A DNA stretch of 64,000 bases from G965215225 sp965215225 (lineage in GTDB: Bacteria; Pseudomonadota; Gammaproteobacteria; CBDBNL01; JAAOII01), in NCBI GenBank assembly GCA_965215225.1, contig OZ244039.1, positions 1,116,001-1,180,000 of the forward strand. The letters are read 5' to 3'. Numbering within the stretch: position 1 is the first letter of the stretch; every line of letters begins with the position of its first letter. A program made the translations under genes and the position numbers. The notes beneath the pieces were generated by a model that did not search any database, was not told the origin of the DNA, and saw only the letters and a program-made list of their open reading frames with translations. Below are positions 43,644 through 53,136 of this stretch, in pieces.

Positions 43644-43671
43644 TTATGTAGTATTATTAAGGAGCAAACAA

Positions 43672-44010
43672 ATGATAAAAAATAATAACAAACTTGACAA
43701 GAAGGTGATCTTGCTAATAGTGATGATCATCTTGGCAGAACCCACTCTAGCAGATGGTCTGCCGAACTATTTACAAAGCAATACAGATGCTATGGGAACT
43801 CTCGGACGCTTTATGAATGGTGCGCTGAGATTCTTATCATCTTTGCTGTGGGGAATATGGGCTATCTTTGCGGTTCTTTTCGCCAAGGACCTGATGGTGG
43901 GCACAGATGCCGAAGAGCTCAAAGGTCGTGTCCTTAAGCTTGGTGGCGCAGCTCTAGTCCTCTTAATGATTACCGCATTGCCAGCGCTATTTGCTGGGTT
44001 TGCTAACTAG
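43672..44010 (+). CDS. VirB2/TrbC-like pilin candidate
   Basis: A 112-residue protein with AAGGAG 7 bases before the ATG. A signal peptide ends near 'AEPTLADG' (about residue 28), followed by two hydrophobic stretches (about 50-68 and 88-108) separated by a charged turn ('KDLMVGTDAEELKGR'). This is the VirB2/TrbC pilin layout. Sequence identity to any one pilin is not visible, so the call is structural and contextual. Confidence 0.65.
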   Translation: MIKNNNKLDKKVILLIVMIILAEPTLADGLPNYLQSNTDAMGTLGRFMNGALRFLSSLLWGIWAIFAVLFAKDLMVGTDAEELKGRVLKLGGAALVLLMITALPALFAGFAN

Positions 44011-47000
44011 TCAGATGTCCTTACTTATAATTGCTTGGTTCTCTCCCTCAGAGATTGATAGGGGCATACCAAGAATAACGCGGTATGTTGCTAAAGGGAA
44101 ATTCCAGATTGGCTTGAGACTCACCAATAGAAGAGGAAACCTCTTTTTAATTTTTGTTTTGACTAGTTGGCGAGCTGATCAATTCTCTTTCAAGTCTTTT
44201 CCCGTGCATATAGGCATTACAAAGCTTAATCCTTCCTCTGAGTATAAGTTCCCCTCTTCACCTACTCAACGACTGAGTGTTTTCTATATTTTGCCGCAAC
44301 CTCTAAATAGCAGTGGTCTAGGTGATGAGGAGGGGAGTCTATTAGAGACCAAATTGCTATGATTGATTTTTATTTCATAATGAAATCTCCCTCCTCGGGT
44401 TCTAGGCGAATGCTTGTCTCCTATATCCAATCCCAATCTCATACAGGCAATCGTTTAAAAGTCTGGGGAGGGAGTTTATTAAGGAACAAATGGCTATGAT
44501 TGATTTTTCATCTCAACGCAGCTCTCCCTCCTCGGGTTCTAGACGAATGCTTGTCTCTTATATCCAATCCCAATCTCATACAGGCAGTCATCTAAGGATC
44601 TGGGGAGGGAGTTTATTAAGGATGATTGGTTTTTTTGACATATTCTCCCTCCTCGGGTGCTAGGCGAATGCTTGTTTTCTATATTGAGTCCCAATCTCAT
44701 CCAAGCAGTTGTCCAGGTGTCTGGGGAGGGAGTTTATTAAGGAACAAATGGCTATGATTGATTTTTCACATGAGTGCAGCTCTCCCTCCTTGGGCGTTAG
44801 ACGAACGCTTGTTTTCTATATTGGGTCCCAATCTCATACAAGCAGTTGTCCAGGTGTCTGGGGAGGGAGTTTATTAGGAATGATTGATTTCTTATTAGTT
44901 GTTAATAACTCTCCCCCCTCGGGTTCTAGACGAATGCTTGTCTTCTATATTGGGTCCCAATCTCATACAAGCAGTTGTCCAGGTGTCTGGGGAGGGAGTT
45001 TATTGATTGATTTTTCACATGAGTGCAGCTCTCCCTCCTTGGGTTCTAGACGAATGCTTGTCTTCTATATTGGGTCCCAATCTCATACAGGCAGTTGTCC
45101 AGGTATCTGGGGAGGGAGTTTATTAAGGATGGTTGATTTTTCATATCAGCGCAGCTCTCCCTCCTTGGGTTCTAGACGAATGCTTGTTTTCTATATTGGG
45201 TCCCAATCTCATCCAAGCAGTTGTCCAGGTGTCTGGGGAGGGAGTTTATTAAGAATGATTGATTTTTCATGTCGGCGCAGCTCTCCCTCCTTGGGCGCTA
45301 GACGAATGCTTGTTTTCTATATTGGGTCCCAATCTTACACAAGCAGTTGTCCAGGTGTCTGGGGAGGGAGTTTATTGATTGATTTTTCACATGAGTGCAG
45401 CTCTCCCTCCTTGGGTTCTAGACGAATGCTTGTCTTCTATATTGGGTCCCAATCTCATACAGGCAGTTGTTCAAGTGTCTGGGGAGGGAGTTTATTGATC
45501 GATTTCTTATTAGTTGTTAATAACTCTCCCTCCTCGGGTGCTAGGCGAATGCTTGTTTTCTATATTGAGTTCCAATCTCATCCAAGCAGTTGTCCAGGTG
45601 TCTGGGGAGGGAGTTTATTGATTGATTTTTTATTAGTTGTTAATGGTTCTCTCTCCTTGGACACTAGACGAATGCTTGTTTTCTATATTGGGTCCCAATC
45701 TTACACAAGCAGTTGTCCAGGTGTCTGGGGAGGGAGTTTATTGATTGATTTTTCATCTCAACGCAGCTCTCCCTCCTTGGGTGCTAGACGAACGCTTGTC
45801 TTCTATATTGGGTCCCAATCTCATCCAAGCAGTTGTCCAGGTGTCTGGGGAGGGAGTTTATTGATTGATTTCTTATTAGTTGTTAATAGCTCTCCCTCCT
45901 TGGGTTCTAGACGAATGCTTGTTTTCTATATTGGGTCCCAATCTCATCCAAGCAGTTGTCCAGGTGTCTGGGGAGGGGGTTTATTAAGGAACAGATTACT
46001 ATGATTGATTTTTCATATCGACGCAGTTCTCCCTCCTTGGGCGTTAGACGAACGCTTGTTTTCTATATTGGGTCCCAATCTCATACAAGCAGCCGTCCAG
46101 GTGTCTGGGGAGGGAGTTTATTAAGGAACAAATGGCTATGATTGATTTTTCACATGAGCGCAGCTCTCCCTCCTTGGACGCTAGACGAATGCTTGTTTTC
46201 TATATTGGGCCCCAATCTTATCCAAGCAGTTGTCTAGGTGTCTGGGGAGGGAGTTTATTGATTGATTTTTCATCTCAACGCAGCTCTCCCTCCTTGGGTG
46301 CTAGACGAACGCTTGTCTTCTATATTGGGTCCCAATTTCATACAGGCAGTCATCTAAGGATCTGGGGAGGGAGTTTATTGATTGATTTTTGTCTTGTTAT
46401 AAGTTCTTCCTCCTCGGGTTATAGACGAATGCTTGTCTTCTATATTGGGTCCCAATCTCATACAAGCAGTTGTCCAGGTGTCTGGGGAGGGAGTTTATTG
46501 ATTGATTTTTGTCTTGTTATAAGTTCTTCCTCCTCGGGTTATAGACGAATGCTTGTCTTCTATATTCTATCCCAATCTCATACAGGCAGTCGTTTCAAAA
46601 TCTGGGGAGGGAGTTTATTAAGAATGATTGATTTTTCATGTCGGCGCAGCTCTCCCTCCTTGGGTTCTGGACGAACGCTTGTCTTCTATATTCTATCCCA
46701 ATCTCATACAGGCAGTCGTTTCAGAGTCTGGGGAGGGAGTTTATTAAGGAACAAATGGCTATGACTGATTTTTCACATGAGCGCAGCTCTCCCTCTTTGG
46801 ACACTAGACGAACGCTTGTCTTCTATATTGGGTCCCAATCTCATACAAGCAGTTGTCCAGGTGTCTGGGGAGGGAGTTTATTAAGGAACAAATGGCTATG
46901 ATTGATTTTTCATATCAGCGCAGCTCTCCCTCCTTGGGTTCTAGACGAATGCTTGTCTTCTATATTGGGTCCCAATCTCATACAAGCAGCCGTCCAGGTG

Positions 47001-47394
47001 TCTGGGGAGGGAGTTTATTGATTGATTTTTCACATGAGCGTAGCTCTCCCTCCTTGGGTTCTAGACGAACGCTTGTCTTCTATATTCTATCCCAATCTCA
47101 TACAGGCAGTCGTTTCAAAGTCTGGGGAGGGAGTTTATTAAGGATGATTGATTTTTTCTCTCAGCGGAGTTCTCCCTCCTTGGATGCTGTCTTCTATATT
47201 CTATCCTGCTCTCTAAGTAGCAAGCGTTTCAGAGTCTGGGGAGGGAGTTTATTAGAAAATGTAGGTTGGATTGTCGCGCACAAAAGTTGTATCAAGGTTT
47301 TTGGTGGGGGCCTATTAGGGACTATAGGCTGGAGCGCCGCGCGCAAGAGGTGTATCAGAGTCTGGGGAGGGAGTTTATTAGGGGGCAACTGGCT
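44011..47394 (+). repeat. About 24 tandem copies of a 120-137-bp unit ahead of virB4
   Basis: The marker CTGGGGAGGGAGTTTATT recurs about every 120-137 bp from 44461 to 47361. The left edge (44011-44440) is more diverged. Units come in versions with TTATTGATTGATTTTT, with a 6-base insert, or with a 17-base insert containing ATGGCTATG. The last unit runs directly into the virB4 start (TTATTAGGGGGCAACTGGCT then ATG), so the array is built from copies of that gene's leader. Frames such as 44709-46004 ('LVFYIGSQSHTSSCPGVWGG') are open across many units but restart or shift wherever the 17-base version occurs, so I do not call a protein. Confidence 0.9.
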
Positions 47395-49740
47395 ATGAGA
47401 CTGAATCGTTTTATCAGTCATTGGACTACTGCTGGTGACCACTATATAGTCCATTGCGATGGTTCGGTCAGTGCCATAGCCGAGCTAGATGGCTATGACA
47501 TCTATATGAGCGATGATGATGCCGCCACCAAGAGTCTGGAAGCCTTGCGCCACTTTATTGACTGCCTGCCTTTGGAGGTTTCGGTTGAGTTCCACCTACA
47601 GCGCCGCCGTGATACCCATGCGGTTGATAGTTTCAAAGCTTGTCCTGTCAAGCGTATGGCTAGGGTTTTGACTCCCTTAAGACAAAAGTATATCGAGCAT
47701 ATAAGGGACTATTTGTTTGTCAATCGTATCTATCTGGTTTTGCAGTGGCATGGTAGCAAGAGGTTTCACAATCCAGTGGCAGCCTTTTCATTTGCCAGAT
47801 TAGAAAGGGAATTGAGACGGATTCCTCATGCCTGCATCCAGTTGCAGCAATTCATTGAAAAGTCATGTTCTAGTCTGGCAGGTTTCTCATTGTTGGATGT
47901 CAATCAAGCGCTCAGGTTCTTATATAGGTCGGCTCACTATCGTTCTTGCGAGCTCCTACCAGACAGCAGCTATCTATTGAGGGATATTCTCGCTCCCAGT
48001 GGCGAGGCGCGCAACGGCTTCTATGTGATGAATGGCGTTCAGCTCAAACCTTTTTTAATCTATCTCTATCCCGAACCAGACTTAAGGATAGTGACTGACT
48101 TTATGGCCTCTTTGCCCATAGAGTTGGATATATCACTCTATTTGCGCCGCCGAGACTATAGTCGTTTTCTGCGCAAGAGCGGTGGCGAAGAAGTGAGGCA
48201 AGAGCGCCAGCTTAGTAGTGAGGATGTTGAAAGCGAAAAACGGCTTGCCGACATAGCCGCTTGGCGACGGCATGTAGTGAACAATGGCTTACAGATTTTC
48301 AATAATGTCTTCTATTTGAAACTATTTGGCAAACAGGAGGAGATAGAGGAGCAAGCCAATGATCTGCTTGAGCAGTTGGCTGCTCTAGGGGCAGTGGTTG
48401 AAAGTGAGCGGCTGGTTGATTATGCGATGATATATACTCTGCCCGCAAATATGTACCAATCGGCGTTCAAGCGTCAGGATCATACCGAGATGCTGCTGAG
48501 CCTCTTGCCAGTAGTGAAGTTTCATCAAGGCAATGGCTATCAGGAGGCGATTGCCGCCACCAATTTTACCTTTACAGGTTTTGATTATACCAACCAAACG
48601 GGAGGGGAGTTCTACCATTCGCTGACCATTGCCAAGACAGGCAGTGGTAAAGGGGTTCTTAACTGCGCCCGTATCATTCAGCTCTATGGTCTTGGCTATG
48701 ACTTTTATGCTATTGAGATTGGCAATACTTATGAATTTCTCTTTCGGCTGTTGGGTGGCAATTATGTTACGATTGATCCAGATTCTAGCGTCATAAATCC
48801 CTTCCCTCTTTGTGCTGAGGTAGGAAGCAGACCAAGTTCCACCCTGGTTGCTCCCACCATCAAATCACTGGCGCGCATTCTTACTGATGGGAGAATGGAG
48901 ATGTCCGTTCATGAGACTTCGGTTTGCGAGATGACATTTAAGTCCATCTATCAGCCAGCCTATCTTGAGCGCCACAAGATAAAGGAGGCGCCTCATCTTG
49001 GCCATTTCTATACTGCTATGGCTTTGCTTGATGAGAAGAACCTGAACGACAAACAAAAATATGCTCGGGATACTATCCTAAAAAATGTCCAGAGCTTTCT
49101 GGCGACCATCATAGGAGAGAGGTTTAAGGCGGAAGACAATCTCAATCTGAGCGGCAGTCTCTTTGCCGCCGACTTTAAGAGGCTAAAGGACGAGCCTCAG
49201 CTATTGGTTATCTACCTCACTTTCCTCAGTCTTAGATATGGACAAAAGGCGCTCTTTCGCCGAACGCCAACTTTTATAGTGATTGATGAATTGCATGAAT
49301 TTATGAGGGCTGACAGGGATACCATTCGCACCCTATGTGTTCAGATAGCGCGCATGGGGCGAAAAGAGCGAGGCTATATAAACCTCATCACCCAAGAGAT
49401 AGACGACATAGCCCAGTTGGATTCCTCCTTGGTTAATCAGATGTTCATCACCAACCTCCTTTACACCGAGACCAGACATCAGAAGGCGAGCGAACACTTT
49501 GCCTCGCTCAATGAGAGAGCTCTTACTACCTGGTCAAATTATCAACAATACTATTCTGGCTATAGGGCGGGGCTGATAGGTTTTGGCGGTCATTATACCG
49601 ATGCCTTTTTAACCTATCCGAAGGAGATTCTTGCTCTGGCGGATACGCGCGGTGAGATGCTGGAACGCAAGAAGGAGCTGATGAATAGATGCGAGACCAT
49701 TGAGGCTGCCTATGAAGAACTATTGAGGGGATATGCTTAG
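47395..49740 (+). CDS. virB4: VirB4-family secretion ATPase
   Basis: A 781-residue VirB4/TraC/TrbE-type ATPase. The start is the ATG at 47395, where homology begins; the frame is open further upstream through the repeat array. The N-terminal half (1-400) has the CagE/TrbE/VirB fold; Walker A is 'KTGSGKG' (414-420), Walker B 'FIVIDELHEFM' (627-636) and 'QIARMGRKERGYINLITQ' follows. Such ATPases energise pilus assembly and substrate transfer at the inner membrane. A G-rich site (AGGGGG) precedes the ATG. Confidence 0.92.
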   Translation: MRLNRFISHWTTAGDHYIVHCDGSVSAIAELDGYDIYMSDDDAATKSLEALRHFIDCLPLEVSVEFHLQRRRDTHAVDSFKACPVKRMARVLTPLRQKYIEHIRDYLFVNRIYLVLQWHGSKRFHNPVAAFSFARLERELRRIPHACIQLQQFIEKSCSSLAGFSLLDVNQALRFLYRSAHYRSCELLPDSSYLLRDILAPSGEARNGFYVMNGVQLKPFLIYLYPEPDLRIVTDFMASLPIELDISLYLRRRDYSRFLRKSGGEEVRQERQLSSEDVESEKRLADIAAWRRHVVNNGLQIFNNVFYLKLFGKQEEIEEQANDLLEQLAALGAVVESERLVDYAMIYTLPANMYQSAFKRQDHTEMLLSLLPVVKFHQGNGYQEAIAATNFTFTGFDYTNQTGGEFYHSLTIAKTGSGKGVLNCARIIQLYGLGYDFYAIEIGNTYEFLFRLLGGNYVTIDPDSSVINPFPLCAEVGSRPSSTLVAPTIKSLARILTDGRMEMSVHETSVCEMTFKSIYQPAYLERHKIKEAPHLGHFYTAMALLDEKNLNDKQKYARDTILKNVQSFLATIIGERFKAEDNLNLSGSLFAADFKRLKDEPQLLVIYLTFLSLRYGQKALFRRTPTFIVIDELHEFMRADRDTIRTLCVQIARMGRKERGYINLITQEIDDIAQLDSSLVNQMFITNLLYTETRHQKASEHFASLNERALTTWSNYQQYYSGYRAGLIGFGGHYTDAFLTYPKEILALADTRGEMLERKKELMNRCETIEAAYEELLRGYA

Positions 49741-50377
49741 TCCTATACGTTTTCTCATCATAGCCTGGCTGGGTGGCTGCTTTTCCTTTTCGGTTCAAGC
49801 GGATGCACTTGGGGTTACAGATGCAACTGAAATAGCCAAGCTAACCGAGATCATCACTCAGATGACAGAACTATTAGAGAAGACGCAAGAATATTTGGAT
49901 GTCCAAAAAAGACTAACCGAGATGCAGGAGCGCAGTTTCTTTCGTAAGGCGCGTGCCTATGGCAGAGACATTCGCCAGCTGGTTCATGAACAAGAACGGC
50001 TTGAACAGGTAGCAAGCGAACTAAAAGAAGACCCCTTTCATACCCAGGACATGAGAAGAGATGCCGACCTGTTGCGCCAGCAGGCTGAAGGAATAGACGA
50101 TGGCAATACCAAACAGAACCTGTTGCAACTGGCGGATACATTACAGCTGATGGGAAATACCAGATGGTTAGCTGGCACTGCCCAAACTGCCTTAGCCGAG
50201 ATAGATTCACCCACGACCAATAGTGAGGATCAGCTGCTGGCGGGGATCTTCTATACTCTTGTTGAGATGAATGAAGCAATAAGCAAAGAGCAGATAGAGG
50301 AGGATATGAAAGAGATCAATGCACGTTGGATTATGCAAGGAAGCTATAGGGTTTTTCGTCCGGAATATGAGAACTAG
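49733..50377 (+). CDS. VirB5/TrbJ-like periplasmic protein
   Basis: A 214-residue exported protein: hydrophobic signal (about 6-24, 'FLIIAWLGGCFSFSVQADA'), then mostly helical sequence with a coiled-coil tendency (50-125). VirB5/TrbJ pilus-tip proteins have this size and make-up and this place in the order, between VirB4 and VirB6. The start overlaps virB4 by 8 bases and the end overlaps the next gene. Confidence 0.6.
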   Translation: MLSPIRFLIIAWLGGCFSFSVQADALGVTDATEIAKLTEIITQMTELLEKTQEYLDVQKRLTEMQERSFFRKARAYGRDIRQLVHEQERLEQVASELKEDPFHTQDMRRDADLLRQQAEGIDDGNTKQNLLQLADTLQLMGNTRWLAGTAQTALAEIDSPTTNSEDQLLAGIFYTLVEMNEAISKEQIEEDMKEINARWIMQGSYRVFRPEYEN

Positions 50378-51647
50378 TCTGTTGCTCCTCCTCTTTGCTA
50401 CACCTCTCTGGGCGGATGTCTATCAGCAGGAGGAAGAAATAGCAACAGAAAAAGAGAAAATCAAAGAAGGATTCTTTGCTGCTTTCAATGTCTATCGTCT
50501 TGGGACTATGATGCGCGCTTTTTATTTCACTCTTAAGGACAATGAGGTATTCTTTCATTATCTTATTGACATAGGCGATATGTTGCTAGTTCCCCTATTG
50601 CTGCCTCTTATGGTTATCTGCACTGGCGCCAGGGTGATGGAGGAGTTGCATAGCTCGGATGGCAGTCAAGATATGGTTACTGTTTTTTATACGGTGGGCG
50701 CGGTAGTGCTTATTCTTTCTCTCTATCGTTATTTAATGCAGGAGTTGGTTGTTCTTACCAATGCTTTGGCTGCTGCCACTGCCCCTCGGGGCTTTAGCTT
50801 TGAAACCATCATGGCGGAAATAGAGGGAACAGTCGAGGAATTTGATAAAAGAGAAAAGAACAGCAATATGGTTGCCAGCTTCATTAATCAGACCATTTCC
50901 CTATACACCCACTATGTTCTGGCATGGACTAGTAAGTGGGGGGTGATGATCTTCTATTCGCTGCTTAGCTATCTGCGCAAATTCTTGTTTGCCATCAACT
51001 ATCTTCTTGGCATTTTCCTCTTGCCATTCTTAATAGTCCGTAGAAGCTCACTGGCAAAGAATTGGTTTCTCATTACTGCCTTGCTGTGTCTTTGGGTGGT
51101 GGTTGAGGCGGTGATGATTGCAGCCGTAGGCTCCTTAGGGATTGCGGCTCTCCACGCCGCTATCAATATAGATGGAGTTCTACCGGTGATTAGCGAATCC
51201 CTCTTCTATATTATGATAGCCACGGTTAATATTCTTGTTGGTGTGAGTATCCTAACCAGTATCTGGATAGTGAAGAGCTACTTCTTATCCCCCTCTGCCA
51301 TCTCAACTGCGATGACTCTATTTAGCTTGCCAGGTGTGGCTATGGCGACCATGATGAATCGGATGGTGGTCAGCGCAACTCAGCGAACCCTGTCCTCTGT
51401 GGTGGCCGGCGCACCAGTGAGGCGCATGCCCCGTTCGCCTGGTAGATTTCCTCCGCTTCCGCCTAGTTCTCCCAAGACACCCACGCGCCGCCCGCCTGCC
51501 AAGCCGAAAGAAAAGCCCGCTATGGCGAGGCCGCAAAAAGGACCCAAAAGAAGAGCGGTCATTGAATATCAAGGGGCATTACCGGGCAAATCTCTTCCTA
51601 GTAATGTCCTCAATATAGCAAGAATAGGAAAGAAAAGAAAAGTGTAA
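50367..51647 (+). CDS. VirB6/TrbL-like polytopic membrane protein
   Basis: The ATG at 50367 gives a signal-like start ('MRTSLLLLLFATPLWADV'); a longer frame from 50319 overlaps the previous gene more. About 426 residues with five or six hydrophobic segments in the middle (roughly 75-320) and a basic, Pro-rich C-terminal tail (350-425). VirB6/TrbL proteins form part of the inner-membrane channel and have this layout. AATATG overlap with the VirB5-like stop implies coupling. Confidence 0.68.
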   Translation: MRTSLLLLLFATPLWADVYQQEEEIATEKEKIKEGFFAAFNVYRLGTMMRAFYFTLKDNEVFFHYLIDIGDMLLVPLLLPLMVICTGARVMEELHSSDGSQDMVTVFYTVGAVVLILSLYRYLMQELVVLTNALAAATAPRGFSFETIMAEIEGTVEEFDKREKNSNMVASFINQTISLYTHYVLAWTSKWGVMIFYSLLSYLRKFLFAINYLLGIFLLPFLIVRRSSLAKNWFLITALLCLWVVVEAVMIAAVGSLGIAALHAAINIDGVLPVISESLFYIMIATVNILVGVSILTSIWIVKSYFLSPSAISTAMTLFSLPGVAMATMMNRMVVSATQRTLSSVVAGAPVRRMPRSPGRFPPLPPSSPKTPTRRPPAKPKEKPAMARPQKGPKRRAVIEYQGALPGKSLPSNVLNIARIGKKRKV

Positions 51648-51661
51648 GGAGTTTGGCGGCT

Positions 51662-52279
51662 ATGTTTATTAAGAAATCTGTCAATCAGAATGTCTCTCTG
51701 AGAGGAGGGGATATATATAGGACTATATTGCTGCAGAATCGCCTTGTCTTCATGCTGGCTATCATAGTTCTACTAAGCGGAAGCCTAGTTTGTGCTGCCT
51801 TAATTGCCCGCCCCACCCCAGTTTTGCTGGTTGATGAGCAGGGTAGGTATCTAGCCAAAGTAGATTATCTAAGCGAGTTGCCATTGAGTCCCGTGCAGTT
51901 GGAGGCTATGGTTAAACGCTTTGTTCAACACTATCTTAGTCAAAACTCGGCAACTCTCTATGAGGATGCGGCCATTGCTTTGGCTGCCATGTGCCCATCA
52001 TTAAGGAGGCAGACCCAAAATGAGTGGCTGGAAGGAGGGAGGCTGGCGCGTATAGTTCAACGGCTTCAGCTATCAAGGGTGCTCTTTTCTGATTTCAATA
52101 TTGACAAGTATCTCAACTCCAAGGATATTCAGGTCACTATAGGAGGCAGGCTGCTGATAAGTGAGGCACAAGGGGAGATAACGGAAAGTCCATTCCTCTT
52201 GAATCTAAGCTTTTCTCTTGTCCCTTTGACCAGTCGTAACTATTTAGGTATCGAAGTATGTGGCATAGATTTCTCTTAG
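51662..52279 (+). CDS. VirB8/TraE-like inner-membrane protein
   Basis: About 205 residues: a short cytoplasmic part, one membrane helix (about 28-48, 'FMLAIIVLLSGSLVCAALI') and a periplasmic domain. AAGGAG lies 10 bases before the ATG at 51662; a TTG at 51653 is too close to it. VirB8/TraE proteins nucleate the inner-membrane complex. The stop lies within the next gene's start (22-base overlap). Confidence 0.68.
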   Translation: MFIKKSVNQNVSLRGGDIYRTILLQNRLVFMLAIIVLLSGSLVCAALIARPTPVLLVDEQGRYLAKVDYLSELPLSPVQLEAMVKRFVQHYLSQNSATLYEDAAIALAAMCPSLRRQTQNEWLEGGRLARIVQRLQLSRVLFSDFNIDKYLNSKDIQVTIGGRLLISEAQGEITESPFLLNLSFSLVPLTSRNYLGIEVCGIDFS

Positions 52280-53136
52280 CGGGATTGCTGAGTGTCTCTA
52301 GTTGCTTAGCAGCATTTGATGGCAAGGTAGAAGAAGTAGAGCTAAGGGAGCATACCCAATTTACCCTAAGGCTGGTGCCGCGCTTAGGAACTAGATTGGT
52401 ATTTCCCTTTCTGTTGGATGACGCTAATCTCAAACCCCCTCTTAACTATAAGCTTACCAATGCCATTGACTTCTCCGTGACTCGCGATCTTGGGCTGCTG
52501 GCAGGGCAGAATGTCTTTCTTATCACCTGTTCTGAGAGAGACAAGAGCATAGGAAAACTCTATATGAGCATAGGGGGCTATAACCTAGCTATTAACCTTG
52601 TTATTAGCCATGAGGTTAAGGATCATATCAGCGATATCTTTCTGATGTTAGGAGAAGACGACCGGAATTTTCTCATCAATCAGGAGATCGAAAAGATTAA
52701 GCAGCAGCTCCAGAATCTCTATCACGCCAAATATGAGAACAGGCAGGGGGCAGACTATGAACAGCTGGCTCTGCTACTCTTGAAGCGAGCAAGACGAAAG
52801 AATATCAAGCAACTATATTATGGCAGCAAGGAGAGCTTTCAGACAGCCGATATCTTCCTTGACAAGTTCATCTATCAGGCTCCGCTACTCTATGGGCTGC
52901 ACTTCTGGCTTGAACACTATCAAGCCAAGTTTAATCTCAGCTCAATGGTGGTGAGGTTTCAGCAGGATAGAGGAATAGATGCGCTGATTGAAGGGCATTT
53001 TTTCTGTTTTGAAGAGGATAAGAGATTGGATCAATGTATCTTCATTAGCGAAGATGAGCTCTTAATAGCCAATCAAGGAAGGCTGCTCATCACCTTAATC
53101 AATGATAAGGATGAGATATTTAATTTTGCTTATTAG
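52258..53136 (+). CDS. VirB9/TraK-like outer-membrane complex protein
   Basis: A 292-residue exported protein: signal peptide to about residue 20 ('FLLAGLLSVSSCLAAFDG'), then beta-rich sequence ('TQFTLRLVPRLGTRLVFPFLL' split over 37-57) and a helical middle part. The N-terminal beta domain and its position between VirB8- and VirB10-like genes fit VirB9/TraK. The C-terminal region has no clear match to me. Confidence 0.62.
   Translation: MWHRFLLAGLLSVSSCLAAFDGKVEEVELREHTQFTLRLVPRLGTRLVFPFLLDDANLKPPLNYKLTNAIDFSVTRDLGLLAGQNVFLITCSERDKSIGKLYMSIGGYNLAINLVISHEVKDHISDIFLMLGEDDRNFLINQEIEKIKQQLQNLYHAKYENRQGADYEQLALLLLKRARRKNIKQLYYGSKESFQTADIFLDKFIYQAPLLYGLHFWLEHYQAKFNLSSMVVRFQQDRGIDALIEGHFFCFEEDKRLDQCIFISEDELLIANQGRLLITLINDKDEIFNFAY

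Noticed and set aside
44709..46004. 431-codon repeat protein
   Set aside because: The frame depends on which insert version each unit has and shifts at 17-base inserts; the start lies mid-unit. The nucleotide-level features (leader copies, complementary arms) explain the conservation better.
44461..47394. CRISPR array
   Set aside because: Units of 120-137 bp are similar over their whole length; there are no short identical repeats with unrelated spacers and no cas genes.
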